From Sitta carolinensis (lineage: Eukaryota > Chordata > Aves > Passeriformes > Sittidae), in the NCBI GenBank assembly GCA_032173965.1, contig CM063287.1:9739859-9803858 (forward strand): a stretch of 64,000 bases of DNA, in the 5' to 3' direction. The position numbers and the translations under genes were made by a program. Under the pieces are notes generated by a model, which made no database searches, had not been told where the DNA came from, and was given only the letters and a program-made list of their open reading frames with translations. This document shows, one piece after another, positions 10,862 through 23,300 of the stretch (the first letter of the stretch is position 1; each line of letters opens with the position of its first letter).

Positions 10862-13508
10862 GGTCTGGGCTGCCTCGCTCACACCACGCTCTCCAGTGGG
10901 GCTCGGCCAAAACTCATAAAAAACTATGGCCGGTGAGTCGAGCCACTTTCTAGAAACCTTCTAGCACTGATATTCATTCTTTTTTCAGTAAAACCACTGA
11001 TAAAGTTAATAGTTATTGCCAAGTCCACTTGTTAGGTGCTAAGATTAAAGTCTAGCTATTAACAAGCCTGAATCAGCAGTGGTGAAGGCTGCAGAGCCAC
11101 ACTTTTGGAATATACAAAGATTGTCTTCTGTAAAATATCAAGCTTATTCTTGCACAGAGCCCCAAGCCATGGTACTGAAGATGCATTCTGTGTGTCAGCT
11201 CTCCGTCCCTTAACATGCCATATTTATGGCCCTTATGACTGCAATGTCTAACTGCCCTCCTAGAAATTGGAAGATAAAAGCGAGCCCGACAGAGCTCACA
11301 GCAGCAAGCTGAAATCCATTTCCAGGGAATTAAATTCTGTTCAGAACACGTATCAAATATCAAGCTCCTCTTCTTGGAATAAAAACTGTGCTACAAAAGG
11401 CCCGAACAAATTCCTTCCAAATCACCCACAATTTCAAATAGTCATGTCAAATAGTTTAATCCAGTAAAAAAGCTGGTAGCCAGCAACCAGACAGACAAAC
11501 AAGCATATGAGCACTTTAAGAAAATAGGATCGGTGAAACTAATAGAGTTAAACACTGTAACCCAGCTGTTTGTAGCCACTCGCAGAGCAGTGCATTTAGC
11601 ATATAAGCCACTTGTCACAGCTGTTCCTGCACTGAACTGAACCACTCCTCCTAACTGGATTGCTGCACAGGATTGCCATGCTACACTGACTGTCAGGATG
11701 AGAGGTTTTTTCACATCTGGGCAAGGAAACTGCCTGTGATAAATGCTACCACTTGTTACAAAAACGAGCATCACCTGTCCCAAGGAACAATAGCTCTGCA
11801 CTGTCCATCACTTGGAAAAGACTTCACCTACTGCCTGCCATTCTTCTGTCACAGTTCCCAAAAAATCCTTTACCCACCTCATAATAATTCTGCAATTAAA
11901 ACACCTGTCATTTTGCAGTCTCAATGCACAGAACAAGAATTTAAGTATGCACCCTAAAAAATAATGCATCTCAAGTAGCTGATTTACTTACATTAAAGCG
12001 AAAATATTTTTAGCATCTACATTGACATGACTGGTTTTGTCCCTGTATTTAACATCATTCCAAAAATCAGTTCTATTTTCTACCTAGCAAACTAACTTGA
12101 AAAGGGATATTCAAGTGAAAACAAAGTAGCAATCCAGAATTGGATTGTCATTTGGCTGTTTCTCAGCACTTAAGAATTATACAAAACCAAATTGCCAGTT
12201 TCTGTCTGCACAATTCTTTAGTCACATGAATTCTAGCCAGACTTACAGAGAAAAAACACAGGCATCTGTATGGTTGCACATTTATGTTTTCCCAGATAAA
12301 CCCTGTGATAGAAAAAAGTATTTTGGTAACACTAAAATCAGTAAGAGATATTACTTAAATATTTTTAAATTATTTGGCCCATGTGTGAGGAGGCAAACAT
12401 TCAGTGAAAATCAGGGGACAATACAAACCAATAAAGTGAGGGAGGAAAAAATCAAAATGCAGACCTCCTCCCACCCACGAATTTTGAGGCTGTGATACAA
12501 TAACTTTTGAAGTCCTAAAGCTGAGAAAAACAGATTTCATCTCTACCCTGGGCCGTATACTGTCTATATTTAAACTTGTTTTAAAAATAACTGAATAGGT
12601 TCACACATGTCACAAGATTCTATTTTCTTACTTTCCAGTTCCAGCGGTTGCTCTGGTGCCCCAGCCCCTTTGGCAATTCCAGCAGGAGACTGAACAATGG
12701 ACACACACACACACAGAGAACTGCAGCATCTTTTTGGATCTTTCACATCTCAGATTTTAAAGAACATTCGCATGATGGTGAGGGAGAACCTGAATTGCCT
12801 TTAGCTTTATTGTATTTAGCACAGCAGTTGTTTGTAAATAGGATCCCAGGAGAGAGCAAGATGTGTTAGGTTCTAAAAATAAAGGAAGGATTTAATTGAG
12901 GAAAGGGGGAATATTATCTCTTTGAATTGTTGTACAAATTGTTGTACAGGTCACAAAAAGGAGGGAGTACAATCTAAATGCAGAGGCAGACTCCTGCCAG
13001 GGGGTAACTGCTACCAAAAGAAGTCTTATGTGTGTAGTGAGCAATACAAAATAATAACAAGGAGGTTTGCTCTATCAGAAACACTCAAAAATTTTATACT
13101 GCTAAAAAGAGATTAAAAACATTCATGACCCGAGCTATTTCTTTCAAATCAGTCTGTGAGAGGAGAAGCTGTGGCACTGCTTCCCAACAGTAAGATAGGC
13201 AAAAAATGCACTATCCAAAATTCCTTCTTCTGAATTTTTTTGTAAAAATAATTCTTGCTTCACAGACGTGCAGATGCCTTAACTTCCCAAAAATTCCTAA
13301 AATTACTTTATATTGAAACAGTATGATTATTTGCAATAAATATAGGTATTTCAACAAACTAGTAAAGAAGTATTAGCCAATATGTCATTTGAAAATATAC
13401 AGGTTCCTCCAGATCTGTCCAAACTTATTTCTAAAAGCTACTAAATATCTAGGGAAGAGATTGTAAAGGCTGGTTTATAAGACTAGAAATCCAGAAAAGA
13501 GCACAGCT
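10862..13508. other. AT-rich non-coding DNA between the minisatellite and a CR1 fragment
   Basis: No gene is recognised. Seen here are a short (AC)n run at 12701-12714, a small direct repeat AATTGTTGTACA occurring twice near 12925-12947, and a good plus-strand acceptor (ATTTTCTTACTTTCCAG ending at 12637) without a convincing donor within exon distance. Open frames of up to 119 residues have no recognisable features. Confidence 0.5.
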
Positions 13509-13608
13509 TTGTCTTGTAAGTGGAAAGGTGAAACCTGGTTGTCCCTGTCAAAGGTTGGACTCAATTATCTTGGGGGACTTTTTCAACCTTAACTATTCTA
13601 TGATTCTG
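13509..13608 (+). mobile_element. CR1 LINE, 5'-truncated 3' end
   Basis: The segment follows the avian CR1 3' untranslated tail in order: TGGAAAGGTG, then GTCCCTGTCAAAGGTTGGAC, TCAATTATCTTGGGGGACTT, TTTCAACCTTAACTATTCTA and TGATTCT. CR1 elements characteristically end in short ATTCTATGATTCT-type repeats and are usually truncated at the 5' end, as here, where only about 100 bases remain. No reverse transcriptase frame is present, so the copy is dead. Point differences from the usual tail suggest an old insertion. Subfamily cannot be assigned by eye. Confidence 0.85.
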
Positions 13609-16600
13609 GGACAAGCATTAATTCCGTTCTGAATCAGCTGTTAGGGGGCAAAGGAAATGTACAGTGTTGGTTTGAACTTCCATTCCAGATAAAAAGAATA
13701 AGGATGAAAAACTAGTTGTGTTTCATGTGTTTTAAAAAAATGAATGCTTCAGCAGAATAAAAAACCAACTCTAATAAAAAGCTACAACTGAACAGCAAGA
13801 AAAAAAGACTTTGTTGGGGTAAGGAACTAACTGGAAACTACTGGAAGTTTGGACAGAGGGAAGGGAAACACCCAACACAGAAACAAGCCTTTTGATAAAG
13901 GGTGCATGTTGGAAAAAGGTGATACTCATACTTTTTTTCATTAACATCTGATCCTCACCTTTATAGAGCACCCCACCCCCCCATCCCCAGCAGCACTATC
14001 CCAGTCCACAGCGCTGGCTGATTTCTGCTGTATTACAGCTTGAGGTTTAGCAGGCTGATTGCTTCACGACATCTCCTGCATTTTTTTACAAAGTACACAG
14101 ATCCTTACAGAATACTGATAGCATTTGCTGTACACATGTGTTTTTAGGAGACAAAACAGCTATCTATTTGTCAGTCACACTGCATCTGCCTCGTATCACC
14201 ATTCACAATATTGCTATTTCCAAATGCTTTGCTCATGTTTTCTCTTTCCTGCTGTTTAAAAATGCAAGTGATGAAAAAGCACTGCCACATTTCAGACATC
14301 TCTTCAAACGCAGCGGGACAACAAAGCGTGTGTCTCTTCCTGATGACAATCCCAAATGGACTGCAGCTCCAGGTTCAGGTAAGTTGCTTCTGTAGTACTT
14401 CTACATAATAACTCCACTGCCAGGATACTTTGCTTCAATCAAACAAACAAACTCTACTGGTATGTAAGATAAAAGCCTTGCTCCAGTCTTTTGGCCTTTC
14501 TTACCAAGTAATCCAGAAAGATGGGACATGAAGTATTCACCAGAATTATTCAAGTCTGGCTGACTTTGATGAGCAGTGAAATTCAAACTTCTAGATAGAA
14601 TGTATTATGCTCTTTTTGTTTAACTCCAAATTTAAATTCTGTTTACTTGATAAACAGGACCATTCAGAGGTCCAGTGCAGGCTCTTTTATATGTTCTATC
14701 CATTCTTCAGTGATACCCCAAACCCCTGACAGTGGAGGAAGGGAGGGAGGGACATTGCCAGTGAAAGGAAAGCTACAAACTTTATTTTACTCTTAAGAAT
14801 CAATGCTTGTGATTCAAAATAAAGACACATAATGATCATGATCTCGTTTGCAGCCTCTGCCCTTATTTTTCTAACATATTTTTTCCACAACAAATTAAGC
14901 ACCAAGATGCTGAAACCTTTATCCCTCTCATACATGAACTCTTTTGAAAAATGTGGGTTGTTTTCAAATTGGATACTACGTTCTTACTAATTAGCTGCTT
15001 TACTCAACTCATGCTTTTGTATGAGATATTCACAGTCTACAAGATGAAGATTTTTGTACATGACACGAATAAAACTAGGAGACTTTGATCTCCAGCCAGC
15101 AGTCACAAGCATTGGACCATGCCTTCATGGAGAGCAATTACTCAGAAGCAGGTGCTATCAAGTTCTTTTGTTTGTCTAAATAAAAGCCTTCATGGGTAGA
15201 ATCAGCAAACTGCAACTGATAAACAGGACACAAACAATTTCCACTGAAATATCTTAGGTTTTCAGTCTAAACAATTCCTGGATAATTTGACAGTCAACAT
15301 ACATAAAAAAGAAAACCTACAGAAAAGAAATGAGGACTTTCTTCCTTTACTTTTGAATTCCATCATCTTTAAGTACAAAGGAAGGATTTAATATGTTATG
15401 TGAGTTTATGTTGGCTGAAACCATTTATACAAAATGCAGACACCTAAAGAAAAATAACAAGCCTGTCAAAATCTTAAAAGCAGATGAAGATACAAGATTG
15501 ATTACCTACACAGAAGAAATCTTGAATTTTTATATTTATCTGGGGATAAAAAATATATATATATATTTGTATTTTTATACATTTTCTAACATCAAAAACA
15601 TTCCCGGGCTTCCAAAGTTTTTTTCTCTCTGAGGGAAGGAAGCTGCAGTACAGGTGGGGTGGCACTGTGGGCACTGGCTCTGGCTGAACCGTGAACTCAC
15701 CGGGTGCCACAGCAGCAGATGTGCACACAATTACAAAAGTAAACTCACAGAGTAAAAGTGGTGTCAGAGGGATTGAAAACCCATTTTCCCTCAGTACAGG
15801 GAATTATAAAGAGTCTTCATTGGATGGAGAAACACATGACTCTAGTTTCTGTGCAATCATCCCTTTTCTTAGTGCTTCAGTGTTTCCCCACTCGGGAAAA
15901 CAGGTTAGAAGGGTAAGTCCATCAGAACGTTGATTCATGGAAAATCCTGTGAGGAAGAGCCTGGTATCTCATTCTCTACACGAAGTAATGGAAACATGTG
16001 AAACAATTTATGAGATTCTACTTTTAACTCAAGTCTGTAAAAAGTATTAGCTAACCAAAGTAATGAAATCATTTTTGGAAACTGAAAAGCAGTTAAGGTA
16101 AGACTATGAAAATGGTAAAAGAGCTGTTTCCTCCAGAGCTGAGAGATCACTCTAAGTAATTTTCTTTGGTTAAATAATTACAAGAAAACAAAACCACAAC
16201 AACAAAACAAGAGAACATATGTTTAAATTTCAGGTGCAATAAAAAGGCAGATTAATTTGGCATGACAGAAACATAAATCTCAGGAAAAGCACAATTTACT
16301 TGATAATTCTATTATTCCAGTTGATGGAGCTTTTGAACATGAAAATACCTCTTCACAGGTTTGCAAATCTCTGAGAAATTATTCAAATAAAGGGAAAGAA
16401 ACTATTTAAGTCTCTCATGTCACCTCTTTTCAAGAAGTTTTTGCTCTTTTTCTTTTAATATGGTAAATTATACTTGGCGCAATGACATGTTTTAGAATTA
16501 GTTTGCTATAGCATAAATTGAATCTTCTGTGCTACTTTGTACAGTACATGACACTGGAAATGCAGTCAAAATTCAAGTCTCTGAATGAATTTTTCACTTA

Positions 16601-17399
16601 AAAATGTCTTTCAGCTCAGATCACTGGGAACACAAATATGTGCTCTCTGTCACTTTGCTGTACTAAGCATTTATCTTTAATGCTGGTGTCAGCACTATCG
16701 CAGTTTTACTGCTTGCTTATTTCTTTTGTATGCAAATCTTCAGAATAATGAACCAGAAGCAATCACGTTGCTCGAGAAAGTCTCCAGAAGATATTAATTG
16801 TGTTTATCCTGACTTGGCATGTTTTGTCAAGACCTGGAAGGTGGCAGGTACTGCCTTAGCAGTTCAGACTAAAAACTGAGAGTGCTTTAAAACATGCAAC
16901 TTCGCAAGCACTGTCCTATGTTAAGCACTGCAGAAGGCAGCAGACAAACCTATGCATAAAATGCAGCACCTTGAGCGAACAGGTATTTTTCTTGAAGCCA
17001 CCAGCCACCAGTCTGATTCTGTAGCTGGATTATAAATGTATGTGCTTGTCATCCTATCTGGCCTGGCAATATGAACCTTGGCTGGCACACAGAAATATCC
17101 CCCCTCCTGCGAGCAGACAGTCCCATTGCTGTCTTCAGGAATTTTTGAAATTGGTGACCACTTCTAGAGTTGAAGTAATTTTTGGCTCATCTCTTCAAGG
17201 CCTACCTCTGCACAGAGAGGTGAGACACAAATGTGCTGTGGAACTGAGCTGGAACTACCTCAAACGGCTCTCTCAGACCCTTAGAGATTCTTCCCGTTCT
17301 GCTGATACATCACAGTTTACCTAAACACCTACTTGTTTAAATACTGCCACTGCTCCTGGAATCTTCCCCGTGTTACCACAGCCCTTTTCTTTCCCTCAG
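13609..17399. other. AT-rich non-coding DNA with an exon-like segment
   Basis: No recognised gene. It contains the exon-like segment at 14269-14378 (listed separately), an (AT)n run at about 15553-15567, and a small acceptor-donor pair bounding 40 nt at 15873-15912 (TCCCTTTTCTTAG before, GTAAGTCC after). Otherwise featureless AT-rich sequence. Confidence 0.5.
14269..14378 (+). other. Exon-like segment (110 nt) with open frame, unproven
   Basis: A pyrimidine-rich stretch (TTTTCTCTTTCCTGCTGTTT) leads to an AG at 14267-14268, and the segment ends TTCAG followed by the consensus donor GTAAGT. One frame is open throughout; it begins DEKALPHFRHLFKR and ends DNPKWTAAPGS, entering in phase 2 and leaving in phase 1. 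An alternative acceptor (CACATTTCAG) would start it at 14296. The composition is protein-like and basic, but no family is recognised. It could be an internal exon of an unknown plus-strand gene or a pseudoexon. Confidence 0.25.
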
Positions 17400-17538
17400 T
17401 TCATTATGGCAACCCTTGCAATGCAAGTGCTCCTCCTGAGCTGCTCCTGACTGTATTCCCTCCCAAAGCCTTACCGGCGGATTTAGAAAGCGTGCACGGG
17501 AATTGCTAACCCGCCGCTGAAATGCAGAAATCTCTCAG
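17400..17538 (+). other. Exon-like segment (139 nt), possibly non-coding
   Basis: Both splice sites are strong: the acceptor reads GCCCTTTTCTTTCCCTCAG and the donor CTCTCAG followed by GTGAGACA. The length is typical of vertebrate internal exons. The second half (17474-17518) holds a cluster of CpG, unusual for this part of the window. All three frames contain stops; the longest open part is 34 codons ending GNC before TAA. If real it is a non-coding or terminal exon. No homology is recognised. Confidence 0.27.
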
Positions 17539-20080
17539 GTGAGACAAAGCAATTACTTAGGAGTGCCCAACTCACTCAATTTATCAAAGCTAATTATTTG
17601 AAGTATTAACTGATGTTTCACAAGGTAATTCATAGATCTTTCAGAGGTGTAATTAAAAGTGGAGCTCTGAGCTGGGTGGGAATATCAAGGCCATGCCCTG
17701 CCCTGTGTTCCATGCTTTCTAGGCAAGCAAACAGGCCCATTGAAATGCAGTAACACTGAATCTACGGAATTTATTTTCTAAAGGCTGAATCGATACCCTC
17801 TTGAATCCATTCATAGTTTGCTTATCCCAAAGAAAATCAGATACTGTTGGAAAAACAAGCGAGCATTTTCGGCTTATTTACTAAACCAATAAGGGAGGTC
17901 ATTCCTAGGAAGGTTTCCATAGGAACCAGCACTGTCAGAGATTCAGGAGAAAGGTGTCGCTTGGGCTCCCTCCCTAATAACCGGGAATTAGCCACAGTGC
18001 CGTTCCCAGCAGGACACTGCTCAGCCCGGCCGGCCTCCTCATGGATGCTCTGCTGAGAGCCTGCCTGGAATTGCCCCTAAAGGAAGGACTGCTACCTCCT
18101 GAGCACGTGCAAATAGGAATTCACTACGATTAGGGTGGTTTCTTTGTTGTGGAGAAGGTTTATCCTGACGGTAAAGAATGATCAACAGCCAAGTACTAGA
18201 CTGAGAATCCACAGCTGATCTGAGCAGAGAGCAAGAGATTAGAGTGGTGCTCAATATTTCCCAGCTGGACTGGGGTATTATACACATTAGCTCTTGTTGT
18301 TCAATACTACTAAAGCCCATGCAGCATTATATTATTTCTGATTTGTTGTATCTAAGCTTGAGCACAGTCTCTGATAATAAAAGGACAAGTCACTAATCTC
18401 TGCATCACACAGTTGCTATCATCTGACAATTTTATATGCGTACTTTATTGATTCCTGTGAAAGAAATATTCTCTGCTGATTTTTAAATTACATACATACA
18501 AGAAATGGCTCAGCCTTATCTCTGCCTTTGGCTGGATACAGCAAAAATATCAAGATTTTTTTTTAAGAATGATAATACAAAGCAGTGTGCTGACAACGTG
18601 ATTTAGCTGTGCTTAAAACCAGAGAGTAAATCCAGTTTATGACAAAATTGAAATAATAAGTTCATCTTATCTACTAGCATAAAGAGGGATAAAAACCACA
18701 TTAGTGGAAGGACCCAATTTTGGAAAATGATGCAGCATCTTACTTAAGATTTTATTCTTTCTTAAAGACATACCTTTTGTTCTGTCATCAATACTTAAAA
18801 GAAAGTCAATCTTCTATATTAAATGTGTGCCTGTGTGTCTCAAGAACAAATGAAACAAAAAGCAGAAGTTATCTGTGAAGCACTGATTTCCTCTGTTACA
18901 CCAACACCGTGTGAGATATCAGGAAGAATAGCAATGAAACCATTTAACCATAGTGACAGAGAAGAGAATCCAGCCTCAAACAATACAGTGTATTTCTATA
19001 GAAAAATGCCTGGTCCTGCAAAGTGTCCTGTAAATGGCCTGTATCTTTGTTAGTATCTCCATATCCCCTGGAAGATAAATTTTAAACCACCCCTCAGTAC
19101 CACAACAGTCAAGTTTCCCAATAAGCTTACAAGTGAAATATCCAGAATTTAAAACCCCTGAGTGCCCCAGCTGCTTTCCATCAGTGTGCTGGAGAATACT
19201 GCACGTATCAGCCCTAGCACAGCCAATAGCTCCTCATGCATCTTTCTCCTGAATGCCTTTTCATTTGTTCTTCTGACAGAAACAGGCACAACATCCTCTG
19301 GGCACACAGGCACTTCCAGGACTGTTAAAGGATTCAGCCCTGTCAGACTTCCCCTGCAATTTACACTACAAATCTCTTCTTGTATCATTATACAGAGATC
19401 AAGCACTCCAAGGAACAACCCTCTTACTATAGGTCATACATTAATATCCGGATCCTGTTCTAATTACTGTGATGGTAACCCAATGTATAATTCATACAGT
19501 GAAGAAACGAGAGTCTGGCCAAGGCAGTGGCCAGAACCGTTCCCTTGCCGACTCAGAATTACCTCCAGAGTGGTTCCTTCATTTGTGCTCATCAAGAGAC
19601 AGCGAAGTTCAGGGCCAAATCAATAAAAAAACATGTCCTGCCTCTACAGCCTGGGCAGAAATAGCCACATCGATGCAAAAAATCAATTCATTTTTCTGTA
19701 GTTGCATAGGATTAGTATCAAGGAAGACAAGACACATTTGACTTTTAAAGCGAGTGTAGAAAAGGCCCAAAGAACCACCTATAAATCTATCATTTATGAA
19801 AAATTCTCATGTCTCCACTCAGAGATAAGTTTTTCTGAGTAGCAGACAATACCCATTTTTAGAGATACTTGAAAATCTCAGACCTCTGAAGACACTTGTG
19901 TTACTTTGATGTATTTTCATTACTACAACCATATAAAATGCAAAACAATTCCCATACCATCCCTGTTTACTGAAAGCAATAGCAATCAGTACCTTTCTGC
20001 TTTACAGACATTCAAGTCAACCCTACCTGCAAGCCAACCCAAAGTTAAAACAGCCTTCACAGAACACAGATCACCTGATG
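17539..20080. other. Non-coding DNA with a chance-length open frame
   Basis: No recognised gene. The longest open frame is 154 codons at 19162-19626, whose stop TAA lies inside an AATAAA hexamer at 19621-19626, and a good acceptor (TTTGTTCTTCTGACAG) lies within it near 19279. Its translation shows no recognisable domain, and frames of this length are expected a few times by chance in 64 kb read in six frames. Confidence 0.45.
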
Positions 20081-20360
20081 TGAACCCAGGACACCAGGGT
20101 GTGTAAGCAGAGTCCCCTCCCTGCCGAGGGGCGTGATGAGTGCTGTGCCTGCTGCCAGCACAGGCACCCTCCCAGCCCCTCGGTCCCTTCAGACAGCGAG
20201 CTGGAAGGCTGACGCTTCTGAGGAAGGAACTTCCAGGTGACCTAGAGAGTCCCTCCTGTCACAAAGCTCGCTGCTGGTAGTGCTCTGTTTCTAGGGGATC
20301 TCTCTGTAGCATTGTTTAAGCAGGAGAGAGAAAGCTGGAAGCTTTCCAGGGGAAACAGGT
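20081..20360. other. Short GC-richer non-coding patch
   Basis: About 280 bases with raised GC but few CpG. It has no open frame of note and no recognised repeat. Confidence 0.35.
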
Positions 20361-23300
20361 AAACAGTGAAACTACTCTTAATGTACCTGTCTTTAAAAAA
20401 GTGATGCTCTGTCTGAATTAAGCAGCCCTGCTCATCTGGCTAGAAAACACTAAGGGGAATTTTTGGCACAGCAAGGGATAACAAACAGGAGGAGAAAAAT
20501 ACTCATCAGCTTTTAAATGTCCCCATTTCAGTAAGATATTCTTAACTTTACTCGACTCTATTCTAGCCACACAGTAAGTAGAATATTACATCTATAAGAA
20601 CGCTTGAACAGTAAAGAACAATCAGCATATGGCAACAAGGCTTAAACGATGAAGAGATGGCAGATGCCACACTCCAGGCTGGGCTGTGGATGGAACACAC
20701 CAACACAAATGGCCTGGGCTTCCTGAGCTCACACACAGCACAACCCTTCTGGGCATCACAAGGGCAGAAATGAGGCTCTGTCCATCCAGGCTTCTTCCTA
20801 ATTATTGAAAAACTGACTGCCATATGATATCACATTTCAACTAGCTGCAATGTCTTATTATTTTGGGTTGGATTTTTTTCTTTCCCTCCACAGAAAGGTT
20901 CCAAGGTCCTTCACTTTTCACCCCACCACATTCCCAGCTCAGTCTGAAATTTTCTTTTCAGGGATTTCTCACACACACACATCCCAAATCCTCCCCTCCA
21001 TTCACCCCTTCTACAAGCAGATTATTTTAATTAATATTTATTTTATACTATAAGACAGTCACCCTGTAGAGTATCTATTTTGTGAATATTACTGGAAAAA
21101 CGAGCATATTTGTTAACTGGAGTATCCTAATTAGCACTGTTTTCTAGAAGGACTCTAGCCAGTACTATATCCAAAGATGTGAACGGCAGTTGCCACTGAA
21201 GCCCTCTATTTCTGGAAATTCTGCTTGATGATCCTTTAAAGTATCTAAATGATATATATACATATACCATAGGATCATAAAATATAAAATACATTAGAAA
21301 GTATGCTGTAATTCTAATTTGAAATTACAGCAAAATATCCGTAATTTGATCTAATGGGCTTTACTGCACCTTGGAGGTGTGACCTACTACACAATTTGAA
21401 CTATCCCCAACAAAAGCAAAGGGAAGGGAAGCTTTCAACGCATACTAATCTGATGTGTTGCCTTTTTTACAAATGTTGCATACAACTAAAAAAAAAAAAA
21501 CACCAAAACACCAATATTGGTGTTAAGGATTTCTCACAGTGTTAGCAGAATGTCACGAGTTTTGTCATCCTGCACTGCAATAGGAGATATTGTTATTTAG
21601 TCACATTGCAGCACCCAGAATAACCTGGTCATATGCTTGCTAAGCAAGAAGAATAAGCAAAGACCTTGTAACAAAGGATGTGTTTGTTCATTTACCAAAT
21701 TCAGTGATAACATGAACTAGATTCAGGTAGTCAGAAGACTACAATAAATGGAGAAAAATGTGAGTTGACTCAGCAGGCTGTGGTAGACACTGACTGGACA
21801 GGACAATAGTTAGTTTAATGCAGGGGCTTAAAAGGTTGATGGAATCGAAGGAGAGAGGAGATTAAAAAAGAGATGGTTCTAACCTGAAGACAAGAAGCAA
21901 CACAAGGACCCAAGAAACAACATAACACAAAACAACCCTGAAGATCTGATAACCTCACTTAATTGTGGGTTAGTTTGTGAATTTTAGTAGACATTTGAAT
22001 TAATGTAGGTATTCTGCAATTAGTGATCAAGTCATACATTAAATGTATTTGCCTTTTGAAGTCCCACAGTAAACTGAAATAGTTCTTTGCCCTCTTCCTT
22101 AAAACCAAGTAGAGTGGGTTGAAAGCATTTTGGCAGCTGTCTGGCCAAACTGACAAGTGCAGTGGGCCCTGGCTGATGTGCAGAGTGTAAATCCCCACAT
22201 ATCTCAGGGTAATAATGCACTGACTGCACAAACCCACTTCAGTTCTCAGCAAGCAACACACCTCACAATATAGACAATTCTGCTTTGTGTTCTAAAGATT
22301 TTCACATAGGTTCAACCCTAGAGTCAACCCTGGGCAAAGAAAATAAAAGACAAACTTCAAATACATCAGTGCAGCTTGGCTGAAATATACCCAAAGACCT
22401 AATTTAGAACATTTACAATAAAATTACACCAGAAAAGCCAGAAAAAATATCCTATCACCATTCTCCACTTAAAGAAAAATAATAGAAATTACAGATGTCT
22501 AACATTCATAACAGGAAAGCAAGAATTGCATTTTTAGCAGTGGAAAATAAAATGTATCTATCCACCACTCCTTTCACAGTTATAAAGAAACTATATAATA
22601 GCCATCTCTTTAGCTTTCTTACTTGCTCACAGCATCTTTCACTTTGAATAAAAGCTAGGATCAGCAACCCATAGGCAACTATTCCCAGCAATTTCAGAAC
22701 AATTTTTAAAATTGTTGTAGGATGTTCATAAAGCAGCAGCATTCATAAAAGACCTTTCCTACAATTTTCCTCTAATCGGTAAATGTAATCAACAGAATTC
22801 CAATTAATTCATATTTAGTGCGGGGTTTTGTTTGTTGAAGAAACTACTCTCCTAAGCTCCTCATCTCATTATTCTCAGAAAGGGCTTGTAGCTTCAATAT
22901 TTAATGTCAGGGAGAAAGAGATGGAGCTACAAAATAACCACCACTTCATTAGTCATTCCATGAGTATTTGAAATGAAGACATAGCGATGTACATGGTAAA
23001 TTATGAACAGAACTACTGTATTGCATCCCCTGATTTAGTTTTTTGGTTGATTTAGGTTGATTTTTTAGCTGATTTAGGTTTTTGCTGTAAAAACAAGTTC
23101 ATTTTCACCTCTGGCAAGCACACTTTAAAACTGGCTGGGATCAAACATAAAAGCGTGTATAGCAGTGGTATCTTGTCTTCCCAATCTCCCACAGGTAACA
23201 ACAACACAGAACAAATTCTAAACATTTCTAATATTTTCAATTTATAGGAATAGAATAATAGGCCTCAAAAATCTTATCATATTGATTAAAAAGGTAATAA

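Noticed and set aside
10042..10910. Three minus-strand frames of 259-281 codons encoding Gly-rich repeats
   Set aside because: They are three frame readings of the same 19-bp minisatellite; a non-triplet repeat without stops opens several frames at once.
13630..13660. CTCF-like string around TTAGGGGGCAAAG
   Set aside because: Only the GGGGGC core fits; the CCA half and flanking positions do not.
19162..19626. 154-codon plus-strand open frame ending at an AATAAA
   Set aside because: Frames of this length are expected a few times by chance in six frames of 64 kb; no recognisable domain, and the overlapping frames are also open.
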